Positions 7,530 through 15,411 of a stretch of 33,113 bases of DNA are shown one piece after another; the first letter of the stretch is position 1, and each line of letters opens with the position of its first letter. The stretch lies in NCBI GenBank assembly GCA_031277035.1, contig JAISLY010000018.1:1-33113 (forward strand). Direction: 5' to 3'. The DNA comes from Coriobacteriales bacterium (lineage in GTDB: Bacteria > Actinomycetota > Coriobacteriia > Coriobacteriales > UBA8131). The notes under the pieces are model-generated. The model was not told where the DNA came from. It ran no database searches and saw nothing but the letters and a program-made list of their open reading frames with translations. Position numbers and translations under genes: made by a program.

Positions 7530-8464
7530 ACGCTTCTGGGCGCCTTCCCAAAGTTACCATCGTCGGCGCGGGTAACGTCGGCGCGAATACCGCCCTCCTT
7601 TTGCTTCTCAAGGGCCTTGCCAATGTCGTCCTTGTCGATGTAGCCGGCGACCTGGCACGGGGCAAGGCGCTTGATCTGATGCATATGCGCTCAAACGAGC
7701 AATTTGGCCCGACGGTGATTGGAACCGATGATTACGACGATACCGCCGACTCGGACATCGTCGTTATCACCGCCGGTCTGCCACGCAGGCCCGGCATGAC
7801 CCGCGAGGATCTTCTCGACGCCAATGCCGGTATCGTGCGCTCGGTGCTTAACGGTGCACTCGCCGCCTCGCCAGATGCCCTGTTCCTCTTTGTTACGAAT
7901 CCCCTTGATGTGATGGTAAACCTGGCCTATGCTCTCGCGGGACTGCCCTCCGAGCGGCTGTTCGGCATGGGTGGGGTGCTCGATACAGCCCGTTTTGTCC
8001 ATGCGATTTCTGAGGCGACCAACAGCGCGCCGGCAGACATTGAGGCGCTGGTCATCGGTGCGCACGGAACGGAGATGGTGCCCCTGCCACGCCTTGCGAC
8101 CGTCGAGGGAACCCCTCTTATCGAGCGGCTGGATACGGCCGGCGTTGAGCGCGTTGTCGAGGAGACGGTGGGCGGTGGCGCGGCGGTCGTCGAGCTGCTC
8201 AAGACCGGCTCGGCCTTCTATGCGCCGGCTTCCTCGGTGGCGCGAATGGTCGCAGAACTCCTGCGTCCGAGCGGCGCAATCCTGTCTGTCTGTGCCCGCC
8301 TGGAGGGCCACTACGGCATCAGCGATGTGTATATGTGCGTTCCGGCCATCCTGGGTACACGCGGCGTTGAACGCATCGTTGAACTTGAGCTTGACGCCGA
8401 GGAGCTTGCCGCGCTGCGAAATTCAGCGAACAGCATCAAGGCGCAGCTCGCGCATCTGCTCTGA
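7526..8464 (+). CDS. mdh: Malate dehydrogenase, LDH/MDH superfamily
   Basis: NAD-dependent interconversion of malate and oxaloacetate. The 312-residue protein has the Rossmann motif VGAGNVG (13-19), the NAD acidic residue after VVLVD, the mobile loop LPRRPGMTRED with Arg as expected for malate rather than lactate, TNPLDVM, VLDTARF (D153, R156) and catalytic H180. The catalytic His segment reads GAHGTEMVP, whereas MDHs normally have GGHGDTMVP, so the Asp after HG is Thr. ATGA overlap with topA shows translational coupling. With the fumarase genes 250 bases downstream it forms the reductive malate-to-fumarate branch. Confidence 0.9.
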   Translation: MNASGRLPKVTIVGAGNVGANTALLLLLKGLANVVLVDVAGDLARGKALDLMHMRSNEQFGPTVIGTDDYDDTADSDIVVITAGLPRRPGMTREDLLDANAGIVRSVLNGALAASPDALFLFVTNPLDVMVNLAYALAGLPSERLFGMGGVLDTARFVHAISEATNSAPADIEALVIGAHGTEMVPLPRLATVEGTPLIERLDTAGVERVVEETVGGGAAVVELLKTGSAFYAPASSVARMVAELLRPSGAILSVCARLEGHYGISDVYMCVPAILGTRGVERIVELELDAEELAALRNSANSIKAQLAHLL

Positions 8465-8467
8465 GTA

Positions 8468-8620
8468 CCTCACAGCCGAAGGCGCCTCCTGCCGCCCCGC
8501 CGCCTCTCTCCCGAAGGCGCCCCCTGCGTCCGAAGGTGCCCCCTGCGCCCCGCCGCCTCTCTCCCGCGCTCCCTCGCAGCCGAAGGCGCCCCCTGCGCAT
8601 CTGCTCTGCGCCGCCTCGCC
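8468..8620. repeat. GC-rich interspersed repeat between mdh and fumarase
   Basis: The motif CCGAAGGCGCC(T/C)CCTGC occurs about four times (near 8476, 8511, 8530 as a variant and 8580), separated by two copies of CCCCGCCGCCTCTCTCCCG. The block is C-rich on the plus strand and has no convincing reading frame: the frame through it is open only because it lacks AT-rich stop codons. Confidence 0.6.
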
Positions 8621-8700
8621 CTCCCTCCGACCGGTTTTGCCCCAGAGCCCTTCATCCCGCCTGTCAGGTAACCGCACGCATGTACCCATCGCCGGTCGAG

Positions 8701-8706
8701 TACAAT
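8701..8706 (+). promoter_or_regulatory. -10 hexamer placing transcription start at the fumarase ATG
   Basis: TACAAT at 8701-8706 is followed by six bases and then the ATG at 8713. A start of transcription 6-7 bases after the hexamer would fall on the A of ATG, giving a leaderless mRNA, which is common in Actinobacteria. No good -35 is seen at 17 bases. The gene also lacks a clear ribosome binding site, which agrees. Confidence 0.45.
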
Positions 8707-8712
8707 GATCGC

Positions 8713-9585
8713 ATGGAGAAAACTGTTGACAGATTGGATTCTGCGACCATTGCCCGCCTGGTGGGCGAAGCCATTGCGCACATCGCCTGTGAGCTGCGCC
8801 CAGATGTGCTCGCTGCGCTGGAGCGCGCGCGCCAGGAGGAAGGCGACGCGCGCGGGCAGGTCATACTGGGGCAGTTGATCGAAAACGCGCACATTGCTGC
8901 CCGTGACCGGGTGCCGCTGTGCCAGGATACGGGTACGGTCTGGGTGCTGCTTGAGGTCGGCGAGGCGTGCGTGGTCTCCGCTGACGTCTTCTCAAAGGTC
9001 GATGCGGCTGTCGCAGAGGCATACCGAGCCTGCGGCCTTCGCATGAGCCTTGCACGTGACGCCCTTGTCGATCGCCAGAATACGGGGGACAACACACCTG
9101 CCTTCTGTGAGCTGTCCTTCGTGCAGGGCCTTGGACACGGTGCGCGATTGCACGTCATGCTCAAGGGCGGTGGTTCGGATAACGCCTCGCGAATCGTCAT
9201 GCTGGAGCCGGGTGCGGGGATGGCGGGTGTGCGCCGTGCAGTGCTTGAGGCAGTTGTCGAGAAGGGCGCCAACGCCTGTCCGCCGCTTATCCTTGGCATC
9301 GGTGTAGGTGCCACCTTTGACAAGGTGGCGGGTCTGTCCAAACGTGCCTTGCTGCGTGAGGTGGGCAGCAATAATCCGGTTCCTGCCCTGGACGTCTTTG
9401 AACACAGTGTGCTCGCGGCGCTCAAGGCGACCGATGTTGGCCCTGGAGGCTTTGGCGGACAGACGACCGCGCTGGCGGCGCATGTCCTGACGGCTCCCTG
9501 CCATATCGCCACTTTACCGGTGGCCATCAACCTTTGTTGCAGTGCCCTGCGAAGCCATTCCATGTTCCTGTCATGCGAAGCATAG
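8713..9585 (+). CDS. Class I fumarate hydratase, alpha subunit
   Basis: The larger subunit of the oxygen-sensitive [4Fe-4S] two-subunit hydratase that interconverts fumarate and malate. The 290-residue protein has CQDTG (C70), RQNTGDNTPA, KGGGSDN, ACPP (C189) followed by GIGVG, and LPVAINLCC with Cys near 275; the three Cys groups are the expected cluster ligands. The frame is open upstream to 8536 through GC-rich repeats, but those residues (Pro/Arg-rich) do not belong to the family; ATG 8713 gives a normal N-terminus and fits a leaderless start. Tartrate dehydratase is a paralogue, but the adjacent mdh favours fumarase. Confidence 0.92.
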   Translation: MEKTVDRLDSATIARLVGEAIAHIACELRPDVLAALERARQEEGDARGQVILGQLIENAHIAARDRVPLCQDTGTVWVLLEVGEACVVSADVFSKVDAAVAEAYRACGLRMSLARDALVDRQNTGDNTPAFCELSFVQGLGHGARLHVMLKGGGSDNASRIVMLEPGAGMAGVRRAVLEAVVEKGANACPPLILGIGVGATFDKVAGLSKRALLREVGSNNPVPALDVFEHSVLAALKATDVGPGGFGGQTTALAAHVLTAPCHIATLPVAINLCCSALRSHSMFLSCEA

Positions 9586-9662
9586 GAGAAAAGCCCGGTG
9601 CGCCCGAGGCTGTTCACAGCAGCTCGCAAGACGGCGAATGTCATCTCGAGGAGACGATTCTC

Positions 9663-10217
9663 ATGAAGCGCGAACCCATTCGTCTTGACCTTCCTGCCGA
9701 TCATGCTGACCTGCGGCATTTGCTCGTCGGCGATGAAGTGCGTCTGTACGGCACCGTCTACACGATGCGCGACGCCGGGCATCAGCGAGCAATCACCCAT
9801 ATCGACAACCACAACGCATTGCCTTTCGACCTGAAGGGAGAAGCGCTTTTCTACGCGGGTCCCACGCCGCCCGCCGCGGGTCGTCCACACGGTGCCATCG
9901 GCCCCACGACCGCCTCGCGCATGGATTTCGCCACACGCCATATGTTGCTGGCGGGCATCACCGTGACTATCGGCAAGGGCTCCCGTTCACCGTATATCGC
10001 CCGCGCCTGTCGTACCTACGCGGCCGTCTACCTGGCGGTCGTGGGCGGCGCGGCAGCCTACCTCGCGAACTTTGTGACCAAAAGCGAGCTCATCGCCTGG
10101 CCCGACCTCGGCACTGAGGCTGTCCGTCGCCTGACTCTGGAGAACTTCCCGGCCTTTGTCGCCATCGACACCTTTGGGCATGATTTCTACGATCGCCCGA
10201 TGGAGGCTAGGCGATGA
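9663..10217 (+). CDS. Class I fumarate hydratase, beta subunit
   Basis: The C-terminal-type subunit completes the active site with the alpha subunit. The 184-residue protein has LRHLLVGDEVRLYGTVYTMRDAGHQR near the N-terminus, then FYAGPTPP and IGPTTASRMD, and IGKGSR; all are hallmarks of the family. I chose ATG 9663 since it follows GAGGAG by 9 bases and gives the usual KREPIRLDLP start; the open frame back to 9534 overlaps the alpha gene and is not conserved in type. ATGA overlap with tmk follows. Confidence 0.92.
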   Translation: MKREPIRLDLPADHADLRHLLVGDEVRLYGTVYTMRDAGHQRAITHIDNHNALPFDLKGEALFYAGPTPPAAGRPHGAIGPTTASRMDFATRHMLLAGITVTIGKGSRSPYIARACRTYAAVYLAVVGGAAAYLANFVTKSELIAWPDLGTEAVRRLTLENFPAFVAIDTFGHDFYDRPMEARR

Positions 10218-10921
10218 GCAAAGACCAGACGGCAGCACAGACCGGCATCTTCATCACCTTCGAGGGGGGAGAGGGAGTTGGCAAGTCCACTCAGATACTC
10301 CTGCTCAAGGCGCGTCTTGAGGACGCCGGCTATCGGGTATCAAACCTGCGCGAGCCTGGCGGAACCGCTATCGGCGAGCGGATACGGACCATCCTCCTCG
10401 ACCCTGCCAGCGAGGGTATCGACCCCATTGCAGAGCTCCTGCTGTACGAGGCCGCCCGCGCCCAGCTGGTGTGCGAGCGCATACAGCCCGCGCTCGCTGC
10501 GGGCGCAGTTGTGCTCTGTGACCGCTTTACCGATTCCTCGCTTGCCTATCAGGGGCAGGCGCGTGGTCTGGGCTTCGAGGCGGTCCGCCGCGCGAACCGC
10601 ATCGGCGGCAAAGGCCTTGTGCCCCAGCGCACCATCGTGCTGACCCTCGATCTTAAAACCGCCCTTGGCCGCGCGGTAAAACATGGGGCGGACCGCCTTG
10701 AAGCCCAGGATCTTGACTTTCATGTCCGAGTCCGCGAGGGCTTTGAGCGCCTTGCCGCCGAGGAGCCAGAGCGCGTGCGTCTGGTTGCGAGCTGTCCTGA
10801 CAAGGGCCAGACGGCGCAGGCGGTTTTCGCCGAACTGGCCGATCTTTTCCCGGCGGCGGACGGACGCCCCTTTGTGACCGATGAGGCCCTGATCAGGCGC
10901 GTGAAGCAGGAGCGTGGCTGA
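10214..10921 (+). CDS. tmk: Thymidylate kinase
   Basis: It phosphorylates dTMP to dTDP with ATP. The 235-residue protein has the P-loop EGGEGVGKST (17-26), LREPGGT with the substrate Arg/Glu, DRFTDSSLAYQG and a C-terminal lid (ADRLEAQDLDFHVRVREGF). It overlaps the fumarase beta gene by ATGA and the next gene by one base (TGATG). The tmk-holB-ricT order is widely conserved in bacteria, so this is the core of the run. Confidence 0.96.
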   Translation: MSKDQTAAQTGIFITFEGGEGVGKSTQILLLKARLEDAGYRVSNLREPGGTAIGERIRTILLDPASEGIDPIAELLLYEAARAQLVCERIQPALAAGAVVLCDRFTDSSLAYQGQARGLGFEAVRRANRIGGKGLVPQRTIVLTLDLKTALGRAVKHGADRLEAQDLDFHVRVREGFERLAAEEPERVRLVASCPDKGQTAQAVFAELADLFPAADGRPFVTDEALIRRVKQERG

Positions 10922-12174
10922 TGCCGCCCTCCGCCGCGCACGCGCCCGCCCCCGCGCCTTCCGCCTCGCACGCCCCCGCCCCCGCGCCTGCCACCACCCA
11001 CACCCCCGCGCACGCCCCCGCCCCCGCGCTTGCCCCCTCTGCCGCAGGCCCTGTGCAGCCTCCCTTCGACACCCTGGTTGGACAGCCGCTTGTGGCGCGT
11101 TTTCTCTCGACGGCAGTGCGCGGCGCCCATCTCAACCACGCCTATCTCTTTATCGGCCCTGTCGGCTCGGGCAAGACCGAGGCAGCCATATCCCTTGCCC
11201 GTTCGGCGCTTTGCAGGAACAGGGGCACGGACCGCTGCGACGACTGCATTCGCGTGCTGCGAAGAGCGCATCCCGACCTGCATGTCATTGAGCCTGAGGG
11301 CGTGGAAGGCTATCTTGCCGCCCAGATTCGTGACCTCATACATGATGTGACGCTTGCCCCGGTGCGTTCAGATGCCAAGGTCTATGTGCTCACCCGCGCG
11401 GATTTGCTCACCGGCGCCTCTGCCAACGCCTTTCTCAAGACGCTTGAAGAACCGCCGTCCTCGACGATTTTCATCCTCATGGCTCGGACGGCCGAAAGCG
11501 TGCTGGAAACCCTGCGCTCCCGCTGTCAGATACTCGCGTTTCGCTACATTCCGGAGGTTGAGGCGGTCGGGGTGCTTGCCGAGACGACAGGCGCGAATGA
11601 GGAACAGGCGCGTATCGCGCTGGCGGCTGTGGGAGGCTCAACGATGCGCGCCCGCGAATTTCTGCGCTCCGATACGCTTCGAGACGCGCGCGTCCGGGTT
11701 CTTGGCATCGTCGAACGGATGCTTGAAGCCGATGCTCTCGATGTCCTTGAGGCCGCACGTGAGCTGACCGTGGCCTTCAAGGCACCTCTTGACGAGCTCA
11801 AGGCCCAGCAGGCCGCACAGCTTGAGGAAAGCAGGGATTTTTTGAGCAAGGGAGCCCTGAGTGCGCTTGAGAAGCGCTCCACCCGCTCTTTAGGGGCTCG
11901 TGAGCGCGAGCATATTGCCGCGGCCTTTGATGTCATCCGCTCCTGGCTGCGCGATGTCCTGCTTACGCGCATTGGCCGCGGTGAGGATATCGTGAACGTG
12001 GACTTCCGCGCAAACATCGGCAGGGCGGCAGCAGGCGCAACCGAATCCGACCTTATCCGTGCCCTGAAGGCCGTCGATGAGGCCGCGGAGCGAACGCGCT
12101 ATAATGTATCGGTGCAATCCATCTTCGAATCCCTGCTGTTTAGCATCAGGGAGGTATTGGGACATCATGACTGA
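10921..12174 (+). CDS. holB: DNA polymerase III clamp-loader subunit delta'
   Basis: AAA+ subunit of the clamp loader. The first 43 residues are an unusual Ala/Pro/His low-complexity extension (APAPAPS-type repeats). Then come LVGQPLV, an intact P-loop GPVGSGKT (79-86), a zinc-module Cys cluster (C98, C106, C109), KTLEEPPSSTIFIL and the SRC arginine-finger motif (LRSRCQ). The C-terminal half is the helical collar. ATG overlaps the tmk stop by one base; an internal start is possible, since the extension is not conserved. Its stop overlaps the ricT start by 8 bases. Confidence 0.92.
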   Translation: MPPSAAHAPAPAPSASHAPAPAPATTHTPAHAPAPALAPSAAGPVQPPFDTLVGQPLVARFLSTAVRGAHLNHAYLFIGPVGSGKTEAAISLARSALCRNRGTDRCDDCIRVLRRAHPDLHVIEPEGVEGYLAAQIRDLIHDVTLAPVRSDAKVYVLTRADLLTGASANAFLKTLEEPPSSTIFILMARTAESVLETLRSRCQILAFRYIPEVEAVGVLAETTGANEEQARIALAAVGGSTMRAREFLRSDTLRDARVRVLGIVERMLEADALDVLEAARELTVAFKAPLDELKAQQAAQLEESRDFLSKGALSALEKRSTRSLGAREREHIAAAFDVIRSWLRDVLLTRIGRGEDIVNVDFRANIGRAAAGATESDLIRALKAVDEAAERTRYNVSVQSIFESLLFSIREVLGHHD

Positions 12175-13603
12175 GACTTCCACGCGCAGCGTCGTGGCTG
12201 TGAAACTGCGCTACAACCCCAAGGTCTTCTGGTTCGACCCGGTACGGGAGAGCTACCAGACCGGCGACCACGTGCTGGTGGACACCGAGCGTGGGCGCGA
12301 GATTGGCCTGGTCGTCGACGGTGCGCTTGAAGTTGACGAGCAGCACATCGCGGCACTGAAAAGCCCCCTCAATCCGGTCATCCGGGCTCTGAGCGACCTT
12401 GACTACGACCGCATCGATTCCCTGGACGCGAAGGGCAGGGAGGCCCTGCCCGTCTTTCGCGAACTGATTGGCAAACACGCTCTTGACATGAAGCCAATCT
12501 CTGTCGAGTACCTTTTTTCTGGGGATAAGGCGGTCTTTTACTTCTCCAGCGATGAGCGCGTTGATTTTCGAGAGCTGGTTCGTGAGCTTGCCTCGCAGTT
12601 TCACATCCGCATCGATATGCGGCAGATTGGCGTACGCGATGAAGCGCGCATGCTCGGCGGCCTTGCGCATTGCGGCGAGGAGTTGTGCTGTGCGCGTCTT
12701 GGTGGAGAGTTCCAGCCGGTTTCCATCCGTATGGCAAAGGAGCAGGATCTGCCCCTGAATCCCGCGAAGATCTCTGGGGCCTGCGGACGCCTGATGTGTT
12801 GCCTGCGCTATGAGTTTGAGGCATACCGGGACTTTAAGGGGCGGGCTCCCAAAAAGGGTGCACTTATCGAGACGCCGCTCGGGCAGGCGAAGGTCGTCGA
12901 TCTTGACACGCCGCGTGAGGTGATACATCTGCGTCTTGAGGACGGCAAGCGCTTTGCCGTCGCGCTGCGCGACTTTGACTGTCCCGGCGAGGGCGCCGAA
13001 TGCAAACGCCCCTGCCGCATCTCTCAGGAGGCTATCAGGGGCTGCACTTCACCCGGCATTCAGCTTGCCCTGGCCGCCCTGGAGCGCGAGGCCCTTGCCC
13101 TGGAGATGCCCGAGCCCGAGCCGCGCGTCCCGACGCGCCGCCCCCGGCGCCGCGGCGGGAACAGAGTGGCGAAGGCCGATTCGCAGGATGCGCGAAACCT
13201 GCAGGGCGCACGCGCGGCGACCGGCTCGGCAGGTGCTGGCACCACCGCAAGCACCTCCGGCTCGGCCGCTGCCGCAGCTTCAGGGGAGAGATCGACAGAG
13301 CAGCGATCTCAGGGTCAGACACGGCAGCAGGCAAGAGCCCGTACCTCGCAGCAGTCGCGCCAACAGACGCAGGCCAGGCGCCAGGAAAAGCCACAGCAGC
13401 GACAGCGACCCGGTCAGCGTTCCTCCGGCATCCGCGGGGCCGAACCCTCTGCCAAGGGGGCCACGTCCGCCTCACGTACCGACACCTCACGTGCCGATAC
13501 CTCACGTGCCGATACCTCCGAATCTGCTCCGCTGCGTCGTCGCAGAAGGCGCGCGAGCAGCTCCGGCAACACCGATTCTGGCGAGGCAGGAGCCTCTCGG
13601 TGA
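12167..13603 (+). CDS. ricT: PSP1-domain iron-sulfur protein RicT (YaaT)
   Basis: In Bacillus, RicT acts in the Ric (Y-) complex that guides RNase Y. The 478-residue protein starts with the PSP1 domain (VVAVKLRYNPKVFWFD). It then has the invariant Cys groups HCGEELCCARLGG and SGACGRLMCCLRYE (about 169-214), which hold a [4Fe-4S] cluster. After residue about 330 the chain becomes a long Arg/Gln/Ser/Thr/Ala-rich disordered tail with a short repeat (TSRADTSRADTS, near 13486-13520). ATG 12167 was preferred to upstream in-frame codons because the PSP1 domain begins within ten residues. The stop TGA sits inside the first copy of a 35-bp duplication. Confidence 0.93.
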   Translation: MTETSTRSVVAVKLRYNPKVFWFDPVRESYQTGDHVLVDTERGREIGLVVDGALEVDEQHIAALKSPLNPVIRALSDLDYDRIDSLDAKGREALPVFRELIGKHALDMKPISVEYLFSGDKAVFYFSSDERVDFRELVRELASQFHIRIDMRQIGVRDEARMLGGLAHCGEELCCARLGGEFQPVSIRMAKEQDLPLNPAKISGACGRLMCCLRYEFEAYRDFKGRAPKKGALIETPLGQAKVVDLDTPREVIHLRLEDGKRFAVALRDFDCPGEGAECKRPCRISQEAIRGCTSPGIQLALAALEREALALEMPEPEPRVPTRRPRRRGGNRVAKADSQDARNLQGARAATGSAGAGTTASTSGSAAAAASGERSTEQRSQGQTRQQARARTSQQSRQQTQARRQEKPQQRQRPGQRSSGIRGAEPSAKGATSASRTDTSRADTSRADTSESAPLRRRRRRASSSGNTDSGEAGASR

Positions 13604-13653
13604 GCCTCGTCCAGACAAAGGCAGGAGCCTCTCGGTGAGCGTCGCTCAGACAA
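13584..13653 (+). repeat. 35-bp tandem duplication of the ricT/pncB junction
   Basis: Copy 1 (13584-13618) and copy 2 (13619-13653) are identical at 32 of 35 bases. Each contains AGGAGCCTCTCGGTGAGC, that is a ribosome binding site and a GTG start. In copy 1 the GTG (13600) overlaps the ricT TGA as GTGA. In copy 2 the GTG (13635) opens pncB. Since 35 is not a multiple of three, copy 1 opens a different frame. Confidence 0.9.
13600..13638 (+). CDS. 12-codon upstream ORF created by the duplication
   Basis: GTG at 13600 in the first duplicate is preceded by AGGAG and encodes MSLVQTKAGASR before TGA at 13636-13638. It overlaps the ricT stop at its start (GTGA) and the pncB GTG at its end (GTGA). 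It is likely a translated leader that couples ricT to pncB. Existence of translation is inferred. Confidence 0.4.
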   Translation: MSLVQTKAGASR

Positions 13654-15101
13654 ACCTTGGCCAGGCCCTGCATACCGACCTGTACCAGCTGACGATGGCG
13701 CAGGCCTATTGGAAGACCGGCCTGATTGCCGAGGACGCCTGTTTTTACATGCACTTCCGCGAAAACCCCTTCAAAGGTGGCTATACCATTGCCTGCGGCA
13801 TGGCGCAGGTCGCCGAGCTGCTTGAAAACTTTGCCTTTACCGGAGGCGACCTCGACTGGCTCGGTGGCCTTACCACTCCGACCGGGGCGCCTTTGTTCGA
13901 ACCGCGTTTCCTTGAGACGCTTGAGACACTCAGGCTCACACTTGACATAGATGCCGTGCCCGAGGGAACCGTTGTTTTTCCCTATGAGCCCATCATCCGC
14001 GTCCTGGGGCCCATCATGCAGTGTCAGCTCATCGAGACCGCGCTGCTCAATCAGGTGAACTACCAGATGCTCATCGCCACGAAGGCAGCCCGGGTCTGTC
14101 AGGCGGCCGGAGGACCGGTCGCGGAGTTTGGCCTTCGACGTGCACAGGGCCCCGCGGGCGGCCTGTACGCCTCCCGGGCCGCCGTTATCGGAGGATGCGC
14201 GTCGACCTCCGATGTCGCCGCGGGCCGCCTCTTTGACCTGCCGGTCTCGGGAACCCACGCTCACTCCTGGGTGATGGCCCATCCCGATGAGCTGACGGCC
14301 TTTCGCGCGTTTGCCGAGGCAAGTCCGGAAAACTGCGTGCTGCTTGTCGATACCTACGACACGATGAACGGTGTGCGAAACGCCATCACCGTCGCCCACG
14401 AGATGGAGCTCTGCGGTCATCGTCTTGGAGGAATCCGCATCGATTCCGGCGACTTGGCCTGGCTGTCCATCCAGGCCCGCGACCTGCTTGACGCCGCAGG
14501 GCTTGAGTATGTGCGTATCGTTGCCAGCAACGATCTTGACGAGCAGACCATCGCGTCTTTGCATGAGCAGGGCGCGCGCATCGATTCGTGGGGCGTGGGC
14601 ACCAAACTTGTTACCGCCTATGACCAGCCAGCCCTGCCCGGTGTCTACAAGCTCAGCGCCACACGAACTCCCGGGGCGCGGGCCTGGACGCCACGCATCA
14701 AGGTCTCCGAGCAGCCGAGGAAATCGACCTTCCCCGGCATTCTCGGTCTGAAGCGCTACTTTGGGCCGGAGGGCTTCATGATTGGCGATATGGTCTACGA
14801 CCAGGAGCTCTCGCCCGTTGGCGATCTGATCATCGACCCGCATGACGATCTGCGGCGCAAGGATCTCTCCGAGGGACGCGCCGTCGAACTGCTGGAGCCG
14901 CTTGCCCGAAACGGCGCTCTCGTCTGGCCGGTGGTCTCGGCGCTTGAGGCGCAGGCGAACACCCACGCCAGTCTTGAGGGTCTGCATCCCTCCAATCGCC
15001 GCTTTCTTAATCCCCACAGCTATCCGGTCGGTCTCGACCGCCGTCTGCACGAGCAGCGCGAGGACCTCATCATGGCAGCTCGTGGGCTCAAATCCCTTTG
15101 A
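13635..15101 (+). CDS. pncB: Nicotinate phosphoribosyltransferase
   Basis: First enzyme of the Preiss-Handler NAD salvage route: nicotinate plus PRPP to nicotinate mononucleotide. The 488-residue protein begins HTDLYQLTMAQAYWKTG after a short lead, followed by FRENPFKGGYTIACGM, EFGLRRAQGP, GTHAHSWVMAHPDE (with catalytic H208), VDTYDT, GIRIDSGDL and GVGTKLVTAY, all typical of the family. GTG 13635 has AGGAG 6-7 bases upstream. An open frame extends far upstream but runs through ricT in another phase and is not coding for this enzyme. Confidence 0.94.
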   Translation: MSVAQTNLGQALHTDLYQLTMAQAYWKTGLIAEDACFYMHFRENPFKGGYTIACGMAQVAELLENFAFTGGDLDWLGGLTTPTGAPLFEPRFLETLETLRLTLDIDAVPEGTVVFPYEPIIRVLGPIMQCQLIETALLNQVNYQMLIATKAARVCQAAGGPVAEFGLRRAQGPAGGLYASRAAVIGGCASTSDVAAGRLFDLPVSGTHAHSWVMAHPDELTAFRAFAEASPENCVLLVDTYDTMNGVRNAITVAHEMELCGHRLGGIRIDSGDLAWLSIQARDLLDAAGLEYVRIVASNDLDEQTIASLHEQGARIDSWGVGTKLVTAYDQPALPGVYKLSATRTPGARAWTPRIKVSEQPRKSTFPGILGLKRYFGPEGFMIGDMVYDQELSPVGDLIIDPHDDLRRKDLSEGRAVELLEPLARNGALVWPVVSALEAQANTHASLEGLHPSNRRFLNPHSYPVGLDRRLHEQREDLIMAARGLKSL

Positions 15102-15334
15102 GTGTTCGCACGGCACCGCCGCGCCGCACCACGTCACGCTGCAGCACGTCACGCTGCAGCACGTCACGCCGCACCGCACCACGTCACGCTGCAGCACCAC
15201 CCCACCACCCCACCCCACCCCACCCCCTGCACCACGCTTCGGAGCAGCCCTCGTGCCACCCCACTGCGCCATCCCCTGTGCCACCCTGCCGCCGAGCTTT
15301 CGCGCCTCCGTGTGAGCCTCCGTCTCAATTGCGC
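15102..15334. repeat. Gene-free GC-rich stretch with 15-bp tandem units
   Basis: Four copies of ACGTCACGCTGCAGC or close variants start at 15131, 15146, 15161 and 15181; the last is displaced by a 5-base insertion (GCACC). A C/A-rich tract of CCACCCCA type follows (about 15196-15240), then unremarkable GC-rich sequence. No plausible gene or RNA was seen. The small palindrome CTCAAA-TCCC-TTTGAG spans the pncB stop but lacks a T run. Confidence 0.65.
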
Positions 15335-15363
15335 TTCAAAATCACCCATGCTTCCTTTACAAT
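15335..15363 (+). promoter_or_regulatory. Sigma70-type promoter of the hybrid kinase gene
   Basis: TTCAAA (15335-15340), 17-base spacer, TACAAT (15358-15363). The hexamers lie in a local AT-rich pocket after the repeat block and about 50 bases before the kinase start. The -10 is the same TACAAT as in the tatA and fumarase promoters. Confidence 0.55.
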
Positions 15364-15411
15364 GAACAGGTTATGGCATGTTGACAGAGTGTGAGCAGGT
15401 GCAACAATTGA

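Noticed and set aside
8536-8712. N-terminal extension of fumarase alpha
   Set aside because: Encoded by GC-rich repeats, Pro/Arg-rich, absent from the family; ATG 8713 gives the normal start.
8664-9941. 425-codon minus-strand open frame over the fumarase genes
   Set aside because: Opposite strand of conserved fumarase motifs; the translation has no fold-like pattern.
12936-13634. Upstream extension of pncB giving a 721-residue protein
   Set aside because: The extra 233 residues are the ricT gene read in another phase (Pro/Arg-rich) and not a second domain.
15131-15195. Possible CRISPR array
   Set aside because: Units are 15 bp in direct tandem with no unique spacers and no cas genes nearby.
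13035-15284. 749-codon open frame on the minus strand over ricT/pncB
   Set aside because: It is antisense to two well-supported enzymes; its product is Arg/Gly/His-rich without domain motifs and it runs through the C-rich repeat spacer.
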